Shown here in pieces: positions 36,312 to 44,851 of a stretch of DNA of 64,000 nt. The notes under the pieces are model-generated. The model ran no database searches. It saw only the letters and a program-made list of their open reading frames with translations, and had not been told where the DNA came from. Numbering within the stretch: position 1 is the first letter of the stretch; each line of letters begins with the position of its first letter. The position numbers were made by a program, and so were the translations under genes. The stretch comes from an uncultured Muribaculaceae bacterium (GTDB lineage: Bacteria; Bacteroidota; Bacteroidia; Bacteroidales; Muribaculaceae). The stretch lies in contig CAMWRV010000002.1 in NCBI GenBank assembly GCA_947176745.1, positions 52,378-116,377 on the forward strand. The letters run 5' to 3'.

Positions 36312-36920
36312 ATGAAAAAAATACTATTGACAATATTCTGTTTGGCCGTGGCTTTCGGAGCCTCGGCCAAATTCCGTTGGGGGCCTTCGGTAGGTGCCAA
36401 TTTCCCATATTACTATTGGGAACAGAACCTCGTCAGCTCGACAACTCTTGCCGGTTTTAGTGCCGGTGTGCAGTGTGAGCTTATGATTCCGGGCATCGGA
36501 TTCGGTGTCGATTTCGGCCTTAAGTATGCCAACAGGGGAGGACGTGTGGCTTTCGGCGATCAGTATGTATGGTCATCGGATGGAATAGGCACGGTCGACC
36601 TGCGTCTCCAGACAATCCAGATTCCCGTCAATCTGCGTTTTAAATGGACGAGAATGAACGGTATCGAGAATTATGTGGCGCCGTTCGTATATGCAGGACC
36701 TGAATTCAATATCAATGTGGCCAACACTAAGTGCGATGCTGTCAAACGGGCGGGTGCTTCTCTCGGACTTGGCGTCGGCCTTGGTGCTGAGTTGTTCAAG
36801 AGGTATCAGCTTTCGGGCGGATATGTCTGGGATGTCACATATGATGTAAAGACTCACAAACTTGACGACTTCAGCGCACGTCTCGAAGGTTGGGTTGTAA
36901 ATTTTGCAGTCTTGTTTTAG
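36312..36920 (+). CDS. Small outer membrane beta-barrel protein, paralogue of the preceding gene
   Basis: The signal peptide is KKILLTIFCLAVAFGASA. The barrel motifs parallel those of its neighbour: FRWGPSVGANFPYYYW, GIGFGVDFGLKYANRGG, IQIPVNLRFKW, YVAPFVYAGPEFNINV, LGLGVGLGAELF, and a terminal strand GWVVNFAVLF. The two genes probably arose by duplication and share a transcript. The function is unknown. Confidence 0.85.
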   Translation: MKKILLTIFCLAVAFGASAKFRWGPSVGANFPYYYWEQNLVSSTTLAGFSAGVQCELMIPGIGFGVDFGLKYANRGGRVAFGDQYVWSSDGIGTVDLRLQTIQIPVNLRFKWTRMNGIENYVAPFVYAGPEFNINVANTKCDAVKRAGASLGLGVGLGAELFKRYQLSGGYVWDVTYDVKTHKLDDFSARLEGWVVNFAVLF

Positions 36921-36966
36921 CATTCCTGCCGGTCGGGCTTTGATGTCTGACTTTATGGCGGGAAAT

Positions 36967-36996
36967 AAGTAAGTGTTTAAATTTGAACACTTACAT
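36967..36996. repeat. Minimal palindromic relative of the 25.1-kb element
   Basis: AAGTAAGTGTTTAAATTTGA followed by ACACTTACAT is a near-perfect palindrome (GTAAGTGTT AAATTT AACACTTAC with one mismatch pair). It matches the terminal inverted repeats of 25089-25272 joined end to end without the interior. It lies between the barrel pair and the DUF59 gene. Confidence 0.65.
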
Positions 36997-37040
36997 ATGT
37001 TAATACTTAAGGAACCTTGTCCAGTCAGGGAGATTTAGTT

Positions 37041-37391
37041 ATGGAAGAAATGGAAAAGAAGGCCGCGCCTCAGAGTGAAGAGGAATTGCGCATAACCGAA
37101 AAGGCCATTGAGATGCTGCGGACGGTATATGATCCGGAAATCCCGGTCAATGTCTATGATCTTGGTCTTATCTATAAAATCGATTATACGGTGTCAGACA
37201 AGACTCTGCATGTCGACATGACGCTCACCGCGCCCTCCTGTCCGGCGGCTGATTTCATCCTTGAGGATGTAAGGCAGAAGCTGGTCAGCATCAAGGGGCC
37301 GGAGAAGGTCGATCTGCGCCTTGTGTTCGAGCCTGTGTGGTGTAACGACATGATGTCGGAGGAAGCCAAGCTGGAGTTGGGTTTCCTTTGA
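37041..37391 (+). CDS. DUF59/MIP18-family Fe-S cluster assembly protein (SufT-like)
   Basis: A 116-aa single-domain protein with the MIP18 signature: MLRTVYDPEIPVNVYDLGLIYKI, then the conserved Cys in LTAPSCPAADFI, and VDLRLVFEPVW near the end. Members assist maturation of iron-sulfur proteins in the cytoplasm. The start is ATG 37041; the ORF-track start at 37017 is a TTG with no support. The next gene, lpxH, starts 81 bp downstream on the same strand. Confidence 0.88.
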   Translation: MEEMEKKAAPQSEEELRITEKAIEMLRTVYDPEIPVNVYDLGLIYKIDYTVSDKTLHVDMTLTAPSCPAADFILEDVRQKLVSIKGPEKVDLRLVFEPVWCNDMMSEEAKLELGFL

Positions 37392-37472
37392 TGTTTATTT
37401 ATATTTCATCGTTTATTTACTCCTCGCATCAGACTCTGTCCGGATGTGGGGAGTGATTCATTCTGACGAGCA

Positions 37473-38216
37473 GTGACAGCATATTTTCTAAGTGACCTGC
37501 ATCTTGGTGCCCCCTATTTCTCTGACTCACGCGAGGCGGAGAAGAGAGTTGTCGATTTTCTTGATTCGATCAGGCATGACGCCGATGCCATATTCCTTCT
37601 CGGCGACATACTTGATTACTGGTACGAGTACCGTTATGTCGTGCCACGGGGCTTTGTGCGTTTTTTCGGCAAGTTGGCGGAGCTGGCCGACAGCGGTGTG
37701 AGGATAGTCTGGTATATAGGCAATCATGACATCTGGATCTACGATTATCTGCCCACGGAAATCGGCATTGAGGTGATCGACGGCTACTCGGTCGAGGAGC
37801 TTGACGGGCATAAGTTTCTTATGACTCACGGCGACGGAATAGGACGTCTCAAACCATCTTTCAAATTGCTTAGAAAGCTGTTCAGAAACAGGATCTGTCA
37901 GAAGATGTTTTCGGCCATCCACCCACGTTGGACAGTGCCGTTCGCATATAACTGGAGCCGTCATTCAAGAAAGATAGAGGGGCCGTCGGATGCAGACGCA
38001 GAGCGAATGATGGAAAATATCATTACTTTTACCCGTGATTACAAGGAGAAGCATCCGGATGTGGATTATTATTTATTCGGACACCTGCATCTGTTTGTCG
38101 ACAGGGAGGTGGTTCCAGGGGCGAGAATGGTAGTGCTCGGCGAGTGGATCGCCCGGTATTCCTATGCAAGGTGGGATGGATCGGAACTGTCGCTGCATAT
38201 CTGGAACGGACGCTGA
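37473..38216 (+). CDS. lpxH: UDP-2,3-diacylglucosamine diphosphatase (LpxH-like)
   Basis: This metallophosphatase hydrolyses UDP-2,3-diacylglucosamine to lipid X in lipid A synthesis. All calcineurin-like motifs are present: FLSDLHLGAP at residue 5, LLGDILDYWYEYR, YIGNHDIW, MTHGDGIG and LFGHLHLFV. The start is GTG at 37473; it gives the expected N-terminus just before the first metal motif. Length is 247 aa. A hairpin terminator follows about 80 bp later. LpxH-like and LpxH2 types are not always distinguishable by eye, but a role in lipid A is likely. Confidence 0.88.
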   Translation: MTAYFLSDLHLGAPYFSDSREAEKRVVDFLDSIRHDADAIFLLGDILDYWYEYRYVVPRGFVRFFGKLAELADSGVRIVWYIGNHDIWIYDYLPTEIGIEVIDGYSVEELDGHKFLMTHGDGIGRLKPSFKLLRKLFRNRICQKMFSAIHPRWTVPFAYNWSRHSRKIEGPSDADAERMMENIITFTRDYKEKHPDVDYYLFGHLHLFVDREVVPGARMVVLGEWIARYSYARWDGSELSLHIWNGR

Positions 38217-38224
38217 AACACATT

Positions 38225-38250
38225 CTCCTTGATCTGGCTCCTTGATCTGG
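38225..38250 (+). repeat. Perfect 13-bp tandem repeat
   Basis: CTCCTTGATCTGG occurs twice head to tail, 9 bp after the lpxH stop. Confidence 0.9.
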
Positions 38251-38298
38251 CAAATGTCCCGAAAGTTCTAATGTTCCGGAAGCGAGGGATATGAAATC

Positions 38299-38333
38299 AT
38301 AAAAGGCGCGGCCGTCACGGTCGTGCCTTTTAT
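38299..38333 (+). terminator. Terminator after lpxH
   Basis: AAAAGGCGCGGCCG pairs with CGGTCGTGCCTTTT (wobble and one imperfect pair) around a short loop and is followed by TATAAG. Confidence 0.75.
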
Positions 38334-38492
38334 AAGTTTCTACAGGTAAAAAATCTTAAGGTAAAAAAAGATTGTATTTTAGTCACTGCAAATATATCGC
38401 TTTTTAATCTTACAGCCAAATTAATAGACTCTAAAATCACGAAACCTGTTGCAGAACATCTTTTTGCCTTTTGACTGCGGTGTGACGGAGTC

Positions 38493-38723
38493 TTATTCTT
38501 CACCTTGCTGGCGTTCCCTTTTGAGCAGGAAGAACCGTAGTAGAACGATAATGAACACTTCCGACAGGAACACGATAATGAGCCGTGCAGTCTCACCCCG
38601 GGCTATGAGTTCGGGCGCGAACCATACGGTCATTCCGAATAGATAGATCAGCAGCAATGCGGGCATCCATGTGGATCTACGAATCTTTTTCCTGCCTTTG
38701 AGTCTGTTGGGTGACGGGTTCAT
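38493..38723 (-). CDS. Small two-helix membrane protein, unknown function
   Basis: The basic N-terminus (NRLKGRKKIRRST) is followed by two membrane segments, WMPALLLIYLFGMTVWFA and ARLIIVFLSEVFIIVLLRFFLL, and a charged tail (KRERQQGEE). The start at 38723 overlaps the upstream exonuclease by 47 bp. The in-frame ATG at 38666 (MPALLL), 11 bp after the exonuclease stop, is an alternative. Similar small membrane proteins are found in Bacteroidales, but I know of no function. Confidence 0.7.
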   Translation of the reverse strand: MNPSPNRLKGRKKIRRSTWMPALLLIYLFGMTVWFAPELIARGETARLIIVFLSEVFIIVLLRFFLLKRERQQGEE

Positions 38724-39384
38724 CGAATTCTCTGTAATATTTTGACTTCTTGTAGTCGAATCCTTCGTTGTTCAGGAAGTTGTATATGTGCAGGCATGCA
38801 AGCGCGTCGAGTGCCGCGTATTCCTGCTGGTGAGAGGTCAGGACGGGCGCTTCCCAGTTAGAGAGCCGTTGTCCTTTGGATATTCTTTTGTCAAATAGAA
38901 TGCCGTAGATGCGTGAGAGGCTGTTGTCGGCTATGTTGTAACGCTTCACGTATGCCTGAAGATCTATGAAGCCGCCGGGCGAGAAAGTAAATTTCTTGTT
39001 CAGGTTGAGGAAGTCGTCATGTATTGAGACGCCGATCTTGACAATGGCCTCGTTTTCGAGAATGTCGGCGATGCACTTGGGCAACCCTATGTGGTTTAGC
39101 CGGAACAGGAATGTGTCGCTGAGAGTGGAGAGCTGAAGCAACGATACGGAGTGCCTTTCACCACGGCGGAACGACGGCTTGGTCTCTGTGTCGAAACCTA
39201 TAGTGTCGGTAGCCGACAGAATTTCCGCAGCTTTCACCGCGGATTCCTCATCGTCGACTACAGTGATTTTCCCTGTATAAATCTCGGCAGGCAGTTCGGC
39301 AAGCTCGGTCTTGGTTATGGAGGTTTTCCATACAGTGTGACGTTCCTGTCGGTCTGTGCTGTTTATGTCTGTTATTATGTCCAT
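38677..39384 (-). CDS. 3'-5' exonuclease of the RNase D / DnaQ-like family
   Basis: The DEDD exonuclease domain starts at about residue 60: TIGFDTETKPSFRRGE (motif I, D and E), IVKIGVSIHDDFLNLNKKF (motif II region), and HQQEYAALDALACLHIYNFL (motif III with Y and D). RNase D-like proteins trim RNA 3' ends or degrade DNA. There is no HRDC domain in 235 aa, so a strict RNase D assignment is not supported. It starts 18 bp after bioD on the same strand. Confidence 0.9.
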   Translation of the reverse strand: MDIITDINSTDRQERHTVWKTSITKTELAELPAEIYTGKITVVDDEESAVKAAEILSATDTIGFDTETKPSFRRGERHSVSLLQLSTLSDTFLFRLNHIGLPKCIADILENEAIVKIGVSIHDDFLNLNKKFTFSPGGFIDLQAYVKRYNIADNSLSRIYGILFDKRISKGQRLSNWEAPVLTSHQQEYAALDALACLHIYNFLNNEGFDYKKSKYYREFDEPVTQQTQRQEKDS

Positions 39385-39402
39385 ATATCTTATGGCACAT
39401 GC

Positions 39403-40083
39403 TCACGGCTTAAGAGTCTCCATTTCCATGAACTCCGTGCCTTCGAAGCGCTTCTTGAGCCAATGCCTAATATATTTACGCGTATCTTCTGCAATTATTT
39501 TATCTTTGTCGAAATATGAATTGTAAATCACGGCTTTCAGTTCAATTCCGGCGTTTCTGATAGCGTCGAGAGCGAGCAGTGTGTGGCTTATCGATCCGAG
39601 TGCTCCGTTGGTGACGAGCACGGCCGGGAGCTTCCTTTCGCGCACGTAGTCTATGGTCAGATAGTCTCCTTTGAGCGGCACCATGAGGCCGCCGGCTCCC
39701 TCTATAAGCACTGTGTCGTATTCGCGGGCGAGTTCGTCGGCGGCTTCGTCTATCAGGTTAAGGTCGATTTCCCGCCCGTCAATTCGGGCTGCGAGTTCCG
39801 GACTGCATGGATACGAGAATATCTCGGGTGCGGTGATATGCAGCCTGTCGGCGGCCGTAGTGTCGATGCCCATGATGCGGCGGTGGATGGCTATGTCTTC
39901 GCTGAATCCGCTGTTGCCCGTCTGGACGAATTTCATTGTCATCGCGTTTCCGCCGTTTTCGTTGATCAGCCGGGCGAGCCAGCCTGTGGCGTAGCTTTTT
40001 CCTGCGTCTGTATCAATGCCGGTCACAAAGATCTTGCGTGGCCATGTGGCCGTAATGTCGTTATTAGTGCTTGCGTTATTCAT
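39403..40083 (-). CDS. bioD: Dethiobiotin synthetase
   Basis: It closes the ureido ring of dethiobiotin from DAPA, CO2 and ATP. The modified P-loop FVTGIDTDAGKSYATGW, the conserved KFVQTG and the VLIEGAGGLMVPL segment are diagnostic. At 226 aa it is a usual length. It lies about 6 kb from bioA-bioF-bioCG and is followed by the exonuclease gene. A hairpin separates it from glyA. Confidence 0.93.
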   Translation of the reverse strand: MNNASTNNDITATWPRKIFVTGIDTDAGKSYATGWLARLINENGGNAMTMKFVQTGNSGFSEDIAIHRRIMGIDTTAADRLHITAPEIFSYPCSPELAARIDGREIDLNLIDEAADELAREYDTVLIEGAGGLMVPLKGDYLTIDYVRERKLPAVLVTNGALGSISHTLLALDAIRNAGIELKAVIYNSYFDKDKIIAEDTRKYIRHWLKKRFEGTEFMEMETLKP

Positions 40084-40112
40084 ACGCTTTTTGTGGGGTG
40101 GGGTATAATGAT

Positions 40113-40146
40113 AACAAAAGACTGACCCGGCGTGAGAGCCGGGTCA
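40113..40146 (-). terminator. glyA terminator
   Basis: TGACCCGGC pairs exactly with GCCGGGTCA around a 6-nt loop. On the minus strand it is followed by GTCTTTTGTT, just after the glyA stop. Confidence 0.88.
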
Positions 40147-40157
40147 GTTGTTTTATT

Positions 40158-41438
40158 TTACCATGCGAACATCGGATATTCATTCATCATCTCGTTGACC
40201 TCTTGTCTCACTTCTTTGATGACATTCTCGTCATCAGCGTTGCTGAGCACTCTGTCGATGAATCCTGCTATGGTCTCCATCAGCTCCTCTTTAGCTCCGC
40301 GGGTAGTTATTGCTGCCGTGCCGAAACGCAGACCGCTTGTCAGGAACGGACTCCGTGAGTCATAGGGCACCATGTTCTTGTTTGCCGTGATGTCGGCCTC
40401 TACAAGTACACGCTCAGCTTTCTTTCCGCTCATCTCGGGGAACTTAGGTCTCAGATCGACGAGCATGCAGTGGTTGTCTGTGCCGTCAGATATGATCTTG
40501 TAGCCTCTGCTGATAAGCGCTTTTGCAAGAGCATCGGCATTTTTCTTTACCTGCTCCGCATATTCTTTCCACTCGGGCTGAAGAGCCTCGCCGAATGCAA
40601 CTGCTTTCGCTGCGATAACGTGTTCGAGCGGACCGCCTTGTACGCCCGGGAATACTGCCGAGTCAAGCAATGCCGACATTTTCTTGATCTCCCCTTTGGG
40701 AGTGGTCTTTCCCCACGGGTTGTCAAAATCCTTGCCCATCAGAATGAGACCGCCTCGCGGACCGCGCAGAGTCTTGTGAGTGGTGGTGGTCACGATGTGG
40801 GCGTGCTTCACGGGGTTCTCAAGGAGTCCGGCTGCGATCAGACCGGCAGGGTGCGCCATGTCGACCATGAATATCGCACCGATCTCATCGGCGATCTTGC
40901 GGATGCGTGCATAGTCCCATTCGCGGCTGTATGCGCTCGCTCCGGCGATAATGAGTTTCGGACGTTCTGCGCGTGCCTTCTCCTCAAGTTCCTCGTAATT
41001 TACACGGCCGGTTTCTTTCTCGACCGTATAGCTGACAGGCTGGAACATCAGTCCGGAGAAGTTCACCGGGCTTCCGTGGCTCAGGTGACCGCCGTGGCTG
41101 AGATCCATTCCGAGGAATTTGTCGCCCGGCTGCAGGCATGCCATGAACACAGCCATGTTGGCCTGCGCGCCGCTGTGCGGCTGCACATTCGCCCACTCCG
41201 CGCCAAATAGCTTCTTGGCACGTTCGATCGCGAGGTTCTCAGCTTCGTCTACTACCTGACAGCCGCCGTAGTAGCGTTTTGCCGGATAACCCTCTGCATA
41301 TTTGTTGGTGAGACATGACCCCATGGCACGCATTACTTCGTCGCTTACAAAGTTCTCGCTTGCGATAAGCTCGATTCCGCGACGTTGGCGGAGGTGCTCA
41401 CGGTCGATGATCTCGAAAATCTCGTTGTCTCTTTTCAT
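40158..41438 (-). CDS. glyA: Serine hydroxymethyltransferase
   Basis: This PLP enzyme interconverts serine and glycine and charges tetrahydrofolate with one-carbon units. Motifs are [39 protein letters not shown], and the PLP-binding [16 protein letters not shown] with its Lys. HPAGLIA and [12 protein letters not shown] are also present. The length of 426 aa is standard. It is the only gene of its transcript, ended by the hairpin at 40113-40146. Confidence 0.98.
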   Translation of the reverse strand: MKRDNEIFEIIDREHLRQRRGIELIASENFVSDEVMRAMGSCLTNKYAEGYPAKRYYGGCQVVDEAENLAIERAKKLFGAEWANVQPHSGAQANMAVFMACLQPGDKFLGMDLSHGGHLSHGSPVNFSGLMFQPVSYTVEKETGRVNYEELEEKARAERPKLIIAGASAYSREWDYARIRKIADEIGAIFMVDMAHPAGLIAAGLLENPVKHAHIVTTTTHKTLRGPRGGLILMGKDFDNPWGKTTPKGEIKKMSALLDSAVFPGVQGGPLEHVIAAKAVAFGEALQPEWKEYAEQVKKNADALAKALISRGYKIISDGTDNHCMLVDLRPKFPEMSGKKAERVLVEADITANKNMVPYDSRSPFLTSGLRFGTAAITTRGAKEELMETIAGFIDRVLSNADDENVIKEVRQEVNEMMNEYPMFAW

Positions 41439-41483
41439 GATGGTGTATTTTTAGATTTAAGTTTGTCTTGATTGATACCGCTT

Positions 41484-41520
41484 AGACTCCACCTCACAAA
41501 AAATGTCATTGATGGAGTCT
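41484..41520 (-). terminator. Possible terminator after the nqr operon
   Basis: AGACTCCA and TGGAGTCT form a perfect 8-bp stem with a 21-nt loop, between nqrF and glyA. The tail is not T-rich, so support is weak. Confidence 0.35.
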
Positions 41521-41542
41521 TGGTTTGTGTCGTTTTCTTGGA

Positions 41543-42835
41543 TTATCCTCCGAAATTGTCGTAATGAATGCTTTCAGGCTCGACTCCGAGGTTGTAGAGC
41601 ATGTTGTTGACTGCATTGCTCATCGGGCCGGGACCGCACATGTAGTACTGTATGTCTTCCGGAGCCTCGTGGTCTTTAAGATAAGTCTTAAACATCACGT
41701 CATGCACGAAACCGGCGGTGTATTTCACTCCTGCGGCGTCGGCAGCAGGATCCGGGCGGTCAAGCGCGAGATGGAAGTGGAAGTTGGGGAATTCCTTTTC
41801 AAGCTGCAGGAAGTCTTCGAGATAGAAAACCTCGTTGAGGGCACGTGCGCCATAGAAGTAATGCATCACACGGTCGGTGGTGTGGAGAGTCTTTGTCATC
41901 CACATGATCTGTGCTCGCAGAGGTGCCATGCCGGCGCCGCCGCCTACCCAGATCATCTCCGCCTTGGAGTCGACGATAGGATGGAAGTCTCCGTAAGGTC
42001 CGCTCATCATCACTTTGTCGCCCGGTTTGAGCGAGAAGATGTAGCTCGAAGCGATGCCGGCCGGTACGTTCTGGAATCCTGTCTGAGGTTTCGGCTTGAA
42101 CGGGGGAGTGGCTATGCGGACTGTGAGCATGAAGCGGTCGCCCTCTTCAGGATAGTTGGCCATAGAATATGCCCTGACAGTGTCTTCCTCGTTCTTTGCC
42201 TTGAGTGTGAACAGTCCGAATTTTTCCCATGCGGGGAGATATTCGTCACCGATAAGGTTCTTGTCGATATCCTTGTCGTAGTCCATCTCATATTTCGGAA
42301 TCCTGATCTGTGCATAGCTGCCGGGTATGAAGTTCATATGTTCGCCGGCAGGAAGCTGCACGATGAATTCCTTGATGAAAGTCGCAACGTTCTTGTTCGA
42401 TATCACCTCGCACTCCCACTCCTTGACATCAAGAGCGGCGGGATCCACTTTCACCTCAAGGTCGGATTTCACTTTCACCTGACATCCGAGTCTCCAGTGA
42501 TCCTTGATCTGTTTGCGCGAGAAGTGTACGGCCTCTGTGGGAAGAATGTCTCCGCCTCCCGACACTACCTGCAGTTTGCATTGTCCGCAACTGCCCTTGC
42601 CGCCGCATGCACTCGAAAGATGCACTCCGTTGTCGTTGAGTGTGGCAAGAAGTGATTTCCCGGCAGGGGAGTGAAGCAGCTTCGACCCTTCGTTGATCGA
42701 GATCGCCACCTCGCCGCTGTTTACAAGCCATGACTTTGCGAGCAGCAGGATGATTGTCAGCACAAGCACAATCACAAGGAAAATGAGCGACGCAGCCACC
42801 ACATTGTTCCATAATATTTCATTGAGTATAGACAT
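41543..42835 (-). CDS. nqrF: Na(+)-translocating NADH:quinone reductase subunit F
   Basis: This is the NADH entry subunit of Na+-NQR. An N-terminal membrane helix (SLIFLVIVLVLTIILLLA) is followed by a [2Fe-2S] ferredoxin domain with CGGKGSCGQCKLQV and a further Cys in RLGCQVKV. The FAD/NAD reductase domain has RAYSMANYPEE, GPYGDFH, WVGGGAGMAPLRAQI and YYMCGPGPM. At 430 aa it is slightly longer than the 407-aa enterobacterial form. It is last in the operon, 21 bp after nqrE. Confidence 0.97.
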   Translation of the reverse strand: MSILNEILWNNVVAASLIFLVIVLVLTIILLLAKSWLVNSGEVAISINEGSKLLHSPAGKSLLATLNDNGVHLSSACGGKGSCGQCKLQVVSGGGDILPTEAVHFSRKQIKDHWRLGCQVKVKSDLEVKVDPAALDVKEWECEVISNKNVATFIKEFIVQLPAGEHMNFIPGSYAQIRIPKYEMDYDKDIDKNLIGDEYLPAWEKFGLFTLKAKNEEDTVRAYSMANYPEEGDRFMLTVRIATPPFKPKPQTGFQNVPAGIASSYIFSLKPGDKVMMSGPYGDFHPIVDSKAEMIWVGGGAGMAPLRAQIMWMTKTLHTTDRVMHYFYGARALNEVFYLEDFLQLEKEFPNFHFHLALDRPDPAADAAGVKYTAGFVHDVMFKTYLKDHEAPEDIQYYMCGPGPMSNAVNNMLYNLGVEPESIHYDNFGG

Positions 42836-42856
42836 ATCCGTGTTTCTTTGTGGTGG

Positions 42857-43471
42857 TTAGAGTTTAATGCCGAGGAAGCTCATGAAAGCAATACCCATGA
42901 GGCCGGTGATGATGAATGTTATGCCTATGCCTCTGAGCGGAGCGGGGATGGCTTTTACGTCAAGACGCTCGCGGATGGCCGCAAGGCACGTGATGGCGAG
43001 AAGCCAGCCGATTCCGGAGCCTACGCCATATACTGTGGCAGTCCATGCGTCGGCAAACTCGCGCTGCTGCATGAAGAGCACCGCGCCGAGTATCGCGCAG
43101 TTCACGGCGATCAGCGGCAGGAAGATTCCAAGAGAGTTGTAGAGTCCCGGGCTGTATTTCTCGATCACCATCTCAAGTATCTGGACAAGGGCGGCGATCA
43201 CGGCGATAAACATTATAAGTCCGAGAAACGAGAGGTCGGTTCCGGCATATTCCTCGCCGAGCCAGCTCAATGCTCCCGGCACGAGGATATACTCGTTGAT
43301 GCACCAGCAGACGGGAAGCGCGATCATGAGCACGAATGTGACCGCAACTCCGAGGCCGAACGCCGTCTTCACATTCTTGGAGACCGCAAGAAATGAACAC
43401 ATGCCTAAGAAATAGGCGAAGATCATGTTGTCGATAAAGATCGACCTGATAAACAGATTGAGATTCTCCAT
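42857..43471 (-). CDS. nqrE: Na(+)-translocating NADH:quinone reductase subunit E
   Basis: A six-helix membrane subunit of Na+-NQR related to RnfA. Helices carry the conserved Cys motifs IYFCLGMCSFLAVS-like FLGMCSFLAVSKNV and ITCLAAIRE, which with NqrD hold a membrane iron centre. The 204-aa length fits. Its start overlaps the nqrD stop by 1 bp, so the two are translationally coupled. Confidence 0.96.
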   Translation of the reverse strand: MENLNLFIRSIFIDNMIFAYFLGMCSFLAVSKNVKTAFGLGVAVTFVLMIALPVCWCINEYILVPGALSWLGEEYAGTDLSFLGLIMFIAVIAALVQILEMVIEKYSPGLYNSLGIFLPLIAVNCAILGAVLFMQQREFADAWTATVYGVGSGIGWLLAITCLAAIRERLDVKAIPAPLRGIGITFIITGLMGIAFMSFLGIKL

Positions 43472-44091
43472 TATTCCTGAAGGTCTTTATTGAATGAGCG
43501 GTGTGCCCAGATGATACATGCTGTCACTATCAGTGCCATGGGAGGCAAAATCATCATGCCGTTGTTCTGGTATCCGGCGTCATACCACCACTGCGGGAAC
43601 ACCTGACAGCCGAACAGCGTGCCGCTTCCGAACAGTTCGCGGAAGAATGACACGATCACCAGTATGATGCCGTAACCGATGCCGTTGCCGATGCCGTCAA
43701 GGAACGCCGGCCACGGGCGGTTGTTGAGCGCGAACGCCTCAAGGCGTCCCATGATGATACAGTTCGTGATGATGAGTCCGATAAATACTGAGAGTGCTTT
43801 TGAAATCTCGTAATTCCATGCCTTCAGCACCTGGTCGACCACTACTACAAGCGCGGCTACTACCACGAGCTGTACGATAATTCGGATTGACGAAGGTATG
43901 GTGTTTCTCATCAGCGATATAATGACATTGGCGAGAGCGAGAACTGCAGTCACCGATATTGTCATCACGAGAGCCGGCTCCATCTTTGCTGTCACCGCTA
44001 GAGCCGAGCAGATGCCAAGCACCTGCACAATCACCGGATTGTCTTTCGACAGTGGATTGAAAAGCGGCAGAAATGTCTTTTTGAAATTCAT
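43471..44091 (-). CDS. nqrD: Na(+)-translocating NADH:quinone reductase subunit D
   Basis: Membrane subunit paired with NqrE. The protein starts with a short basic segment, then LGICSALAVTAKMEPALVM with the conserved Cys, further helices, and LIITNCIIMGRLEAFAL with the second Cys. It is 206 aa and lies 33 bp after nqrC. Confidence 0.96.
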   Translation of the reverse strand: MNFKKTFLPLFNPLSKDNPVIVQVLGICSALAVTAKMEPALVMTISVTAVLALANVIISLMRNTIPSSIRIIVQLVVVAALVVVVDQVLKAWNYEISKALSVFIGLIITNCIIMGRLEAFALNNRPWPAFLDGIGNGIGYGIILVIVSFFRELFGSGTLFGCQVFPQWWYDAGYQNNGMMILPPMALIVTACIIWAHRSFNKDLQE

Positions 44092-44124
44092 TTCTATATT
44101 TTGTTATTTAATTGACGGTTGTGA

Positions 44125-44838
44125 TTAGTGTTTGGCTCTCAGGAAGTCGAAGAACGCCTCGTATGGTTTGAGCGAGTTCTGGAGCATTTTCTGAACGCCC
44201 TGACTTGTGATCGTACCTCCGCTGATGGCGTGCACGTACGCACCTTCAGCAGGTTCCTGCCCGTTTTTGACAACTTTTACCGACTGGAACTGTCCGTCCG
44301 GGCTGAAAAGATTCTTTCCTTCGAACTGAGAGCTGAAAGCCGGTTTCTCGATTTCGGCGCCAAGTCCGGGAGTCTCGCCCTGATGCGCGAAGTATGCGCC
44401 GTAGATGGTGTCTCCGTTGTTGTCCATGGCTACATAGCCCCATATTGGTCCCCAGAGACCGGCACCGTATACGGGAACGATGTATTTGACTCCGTTGTCA
44501 GTGTTGCATACGAACACAGGAAGTTGACGCTCATCGGCCGGTTTTTTTACCTCAAGTGCTACATTGACATCGAACGGGTCTGCGGAAGCGTCAGTCCTTT
44601 CTCCCGCTGAATTGACGATGAATGAGTCTGTTATGTGTGATGCATAGACTTCCGACACGCTTTCTCCCGACGCAGGAGTTATCAGTGCGGCGGCGAGAAT
44701 CTGTCGTTTTGTGTCATCTGCGATATTCTCGAGTTGTTTCGGGCGGAGAGCCTGATAGACTATGGAAAGCACGACGCCGACAACAGCCACAAGAATGATG
44801 GAGTATATGATCGTGTAAGTATTGCTCTGTCTGTTCAT
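44125..44838 (-). CDS. nqrC: Na(+)-translocating NADH:quinone reductase subunit C
   Basis: An N-terminal helix anchors a periplasmic FMN-binding domain. The FMN is attached covalently to a Thr in the S-G-x-T motif, here AISGGTITSQGVQKML near residue 208. The upstream GLWGPIWGYVAMD and GLGAEIEKPAF are also conserved. The length is 237 aa, typical for the group. It lies 13 bp after nqrB. Confidence 0.96.
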   Translation of the reverse strand: MNRQSNTYTIIYSIILVAVVGVVLSIVYQALRPKQLENIADDTKRQILAAALITPASGESVSEVYASHITDSFIVNSAGERTDASADPFDVNVALEVKKPADERQLPVFVCNTDNGVKYIVPVYGAGLWGPIWGYVAMDNNGDTIYGAYFAHQGETPGLGAEIEKPAFSSQFEGKNLFSPDGQFQSVKVVKNGQEPAEGAYVHAISGGTITSQGVQKMLQNSLKPYEAFFDFLRAKH

Positions 44839-44851
44839 ATCCTTGTGTAAG

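Noticed and set aside
37017-37040. Upstream TTG start of the DUF59 gene
   Set aside because: The ATG at 37041 gives the normal family N-terminus.
41484-41520. Riboswitch upstream of glyA
   Set aside because: Only a simple 8-bp stem is present; no glycine or THF riboswitch motif was recognised on the glyA strand.
41525-42655. 376-aa plus-strand ORF
   Set aside because: Antisense shadow of nqrF; long antisense ORFs are frequent in this codon-biased, mid-GC sequence.
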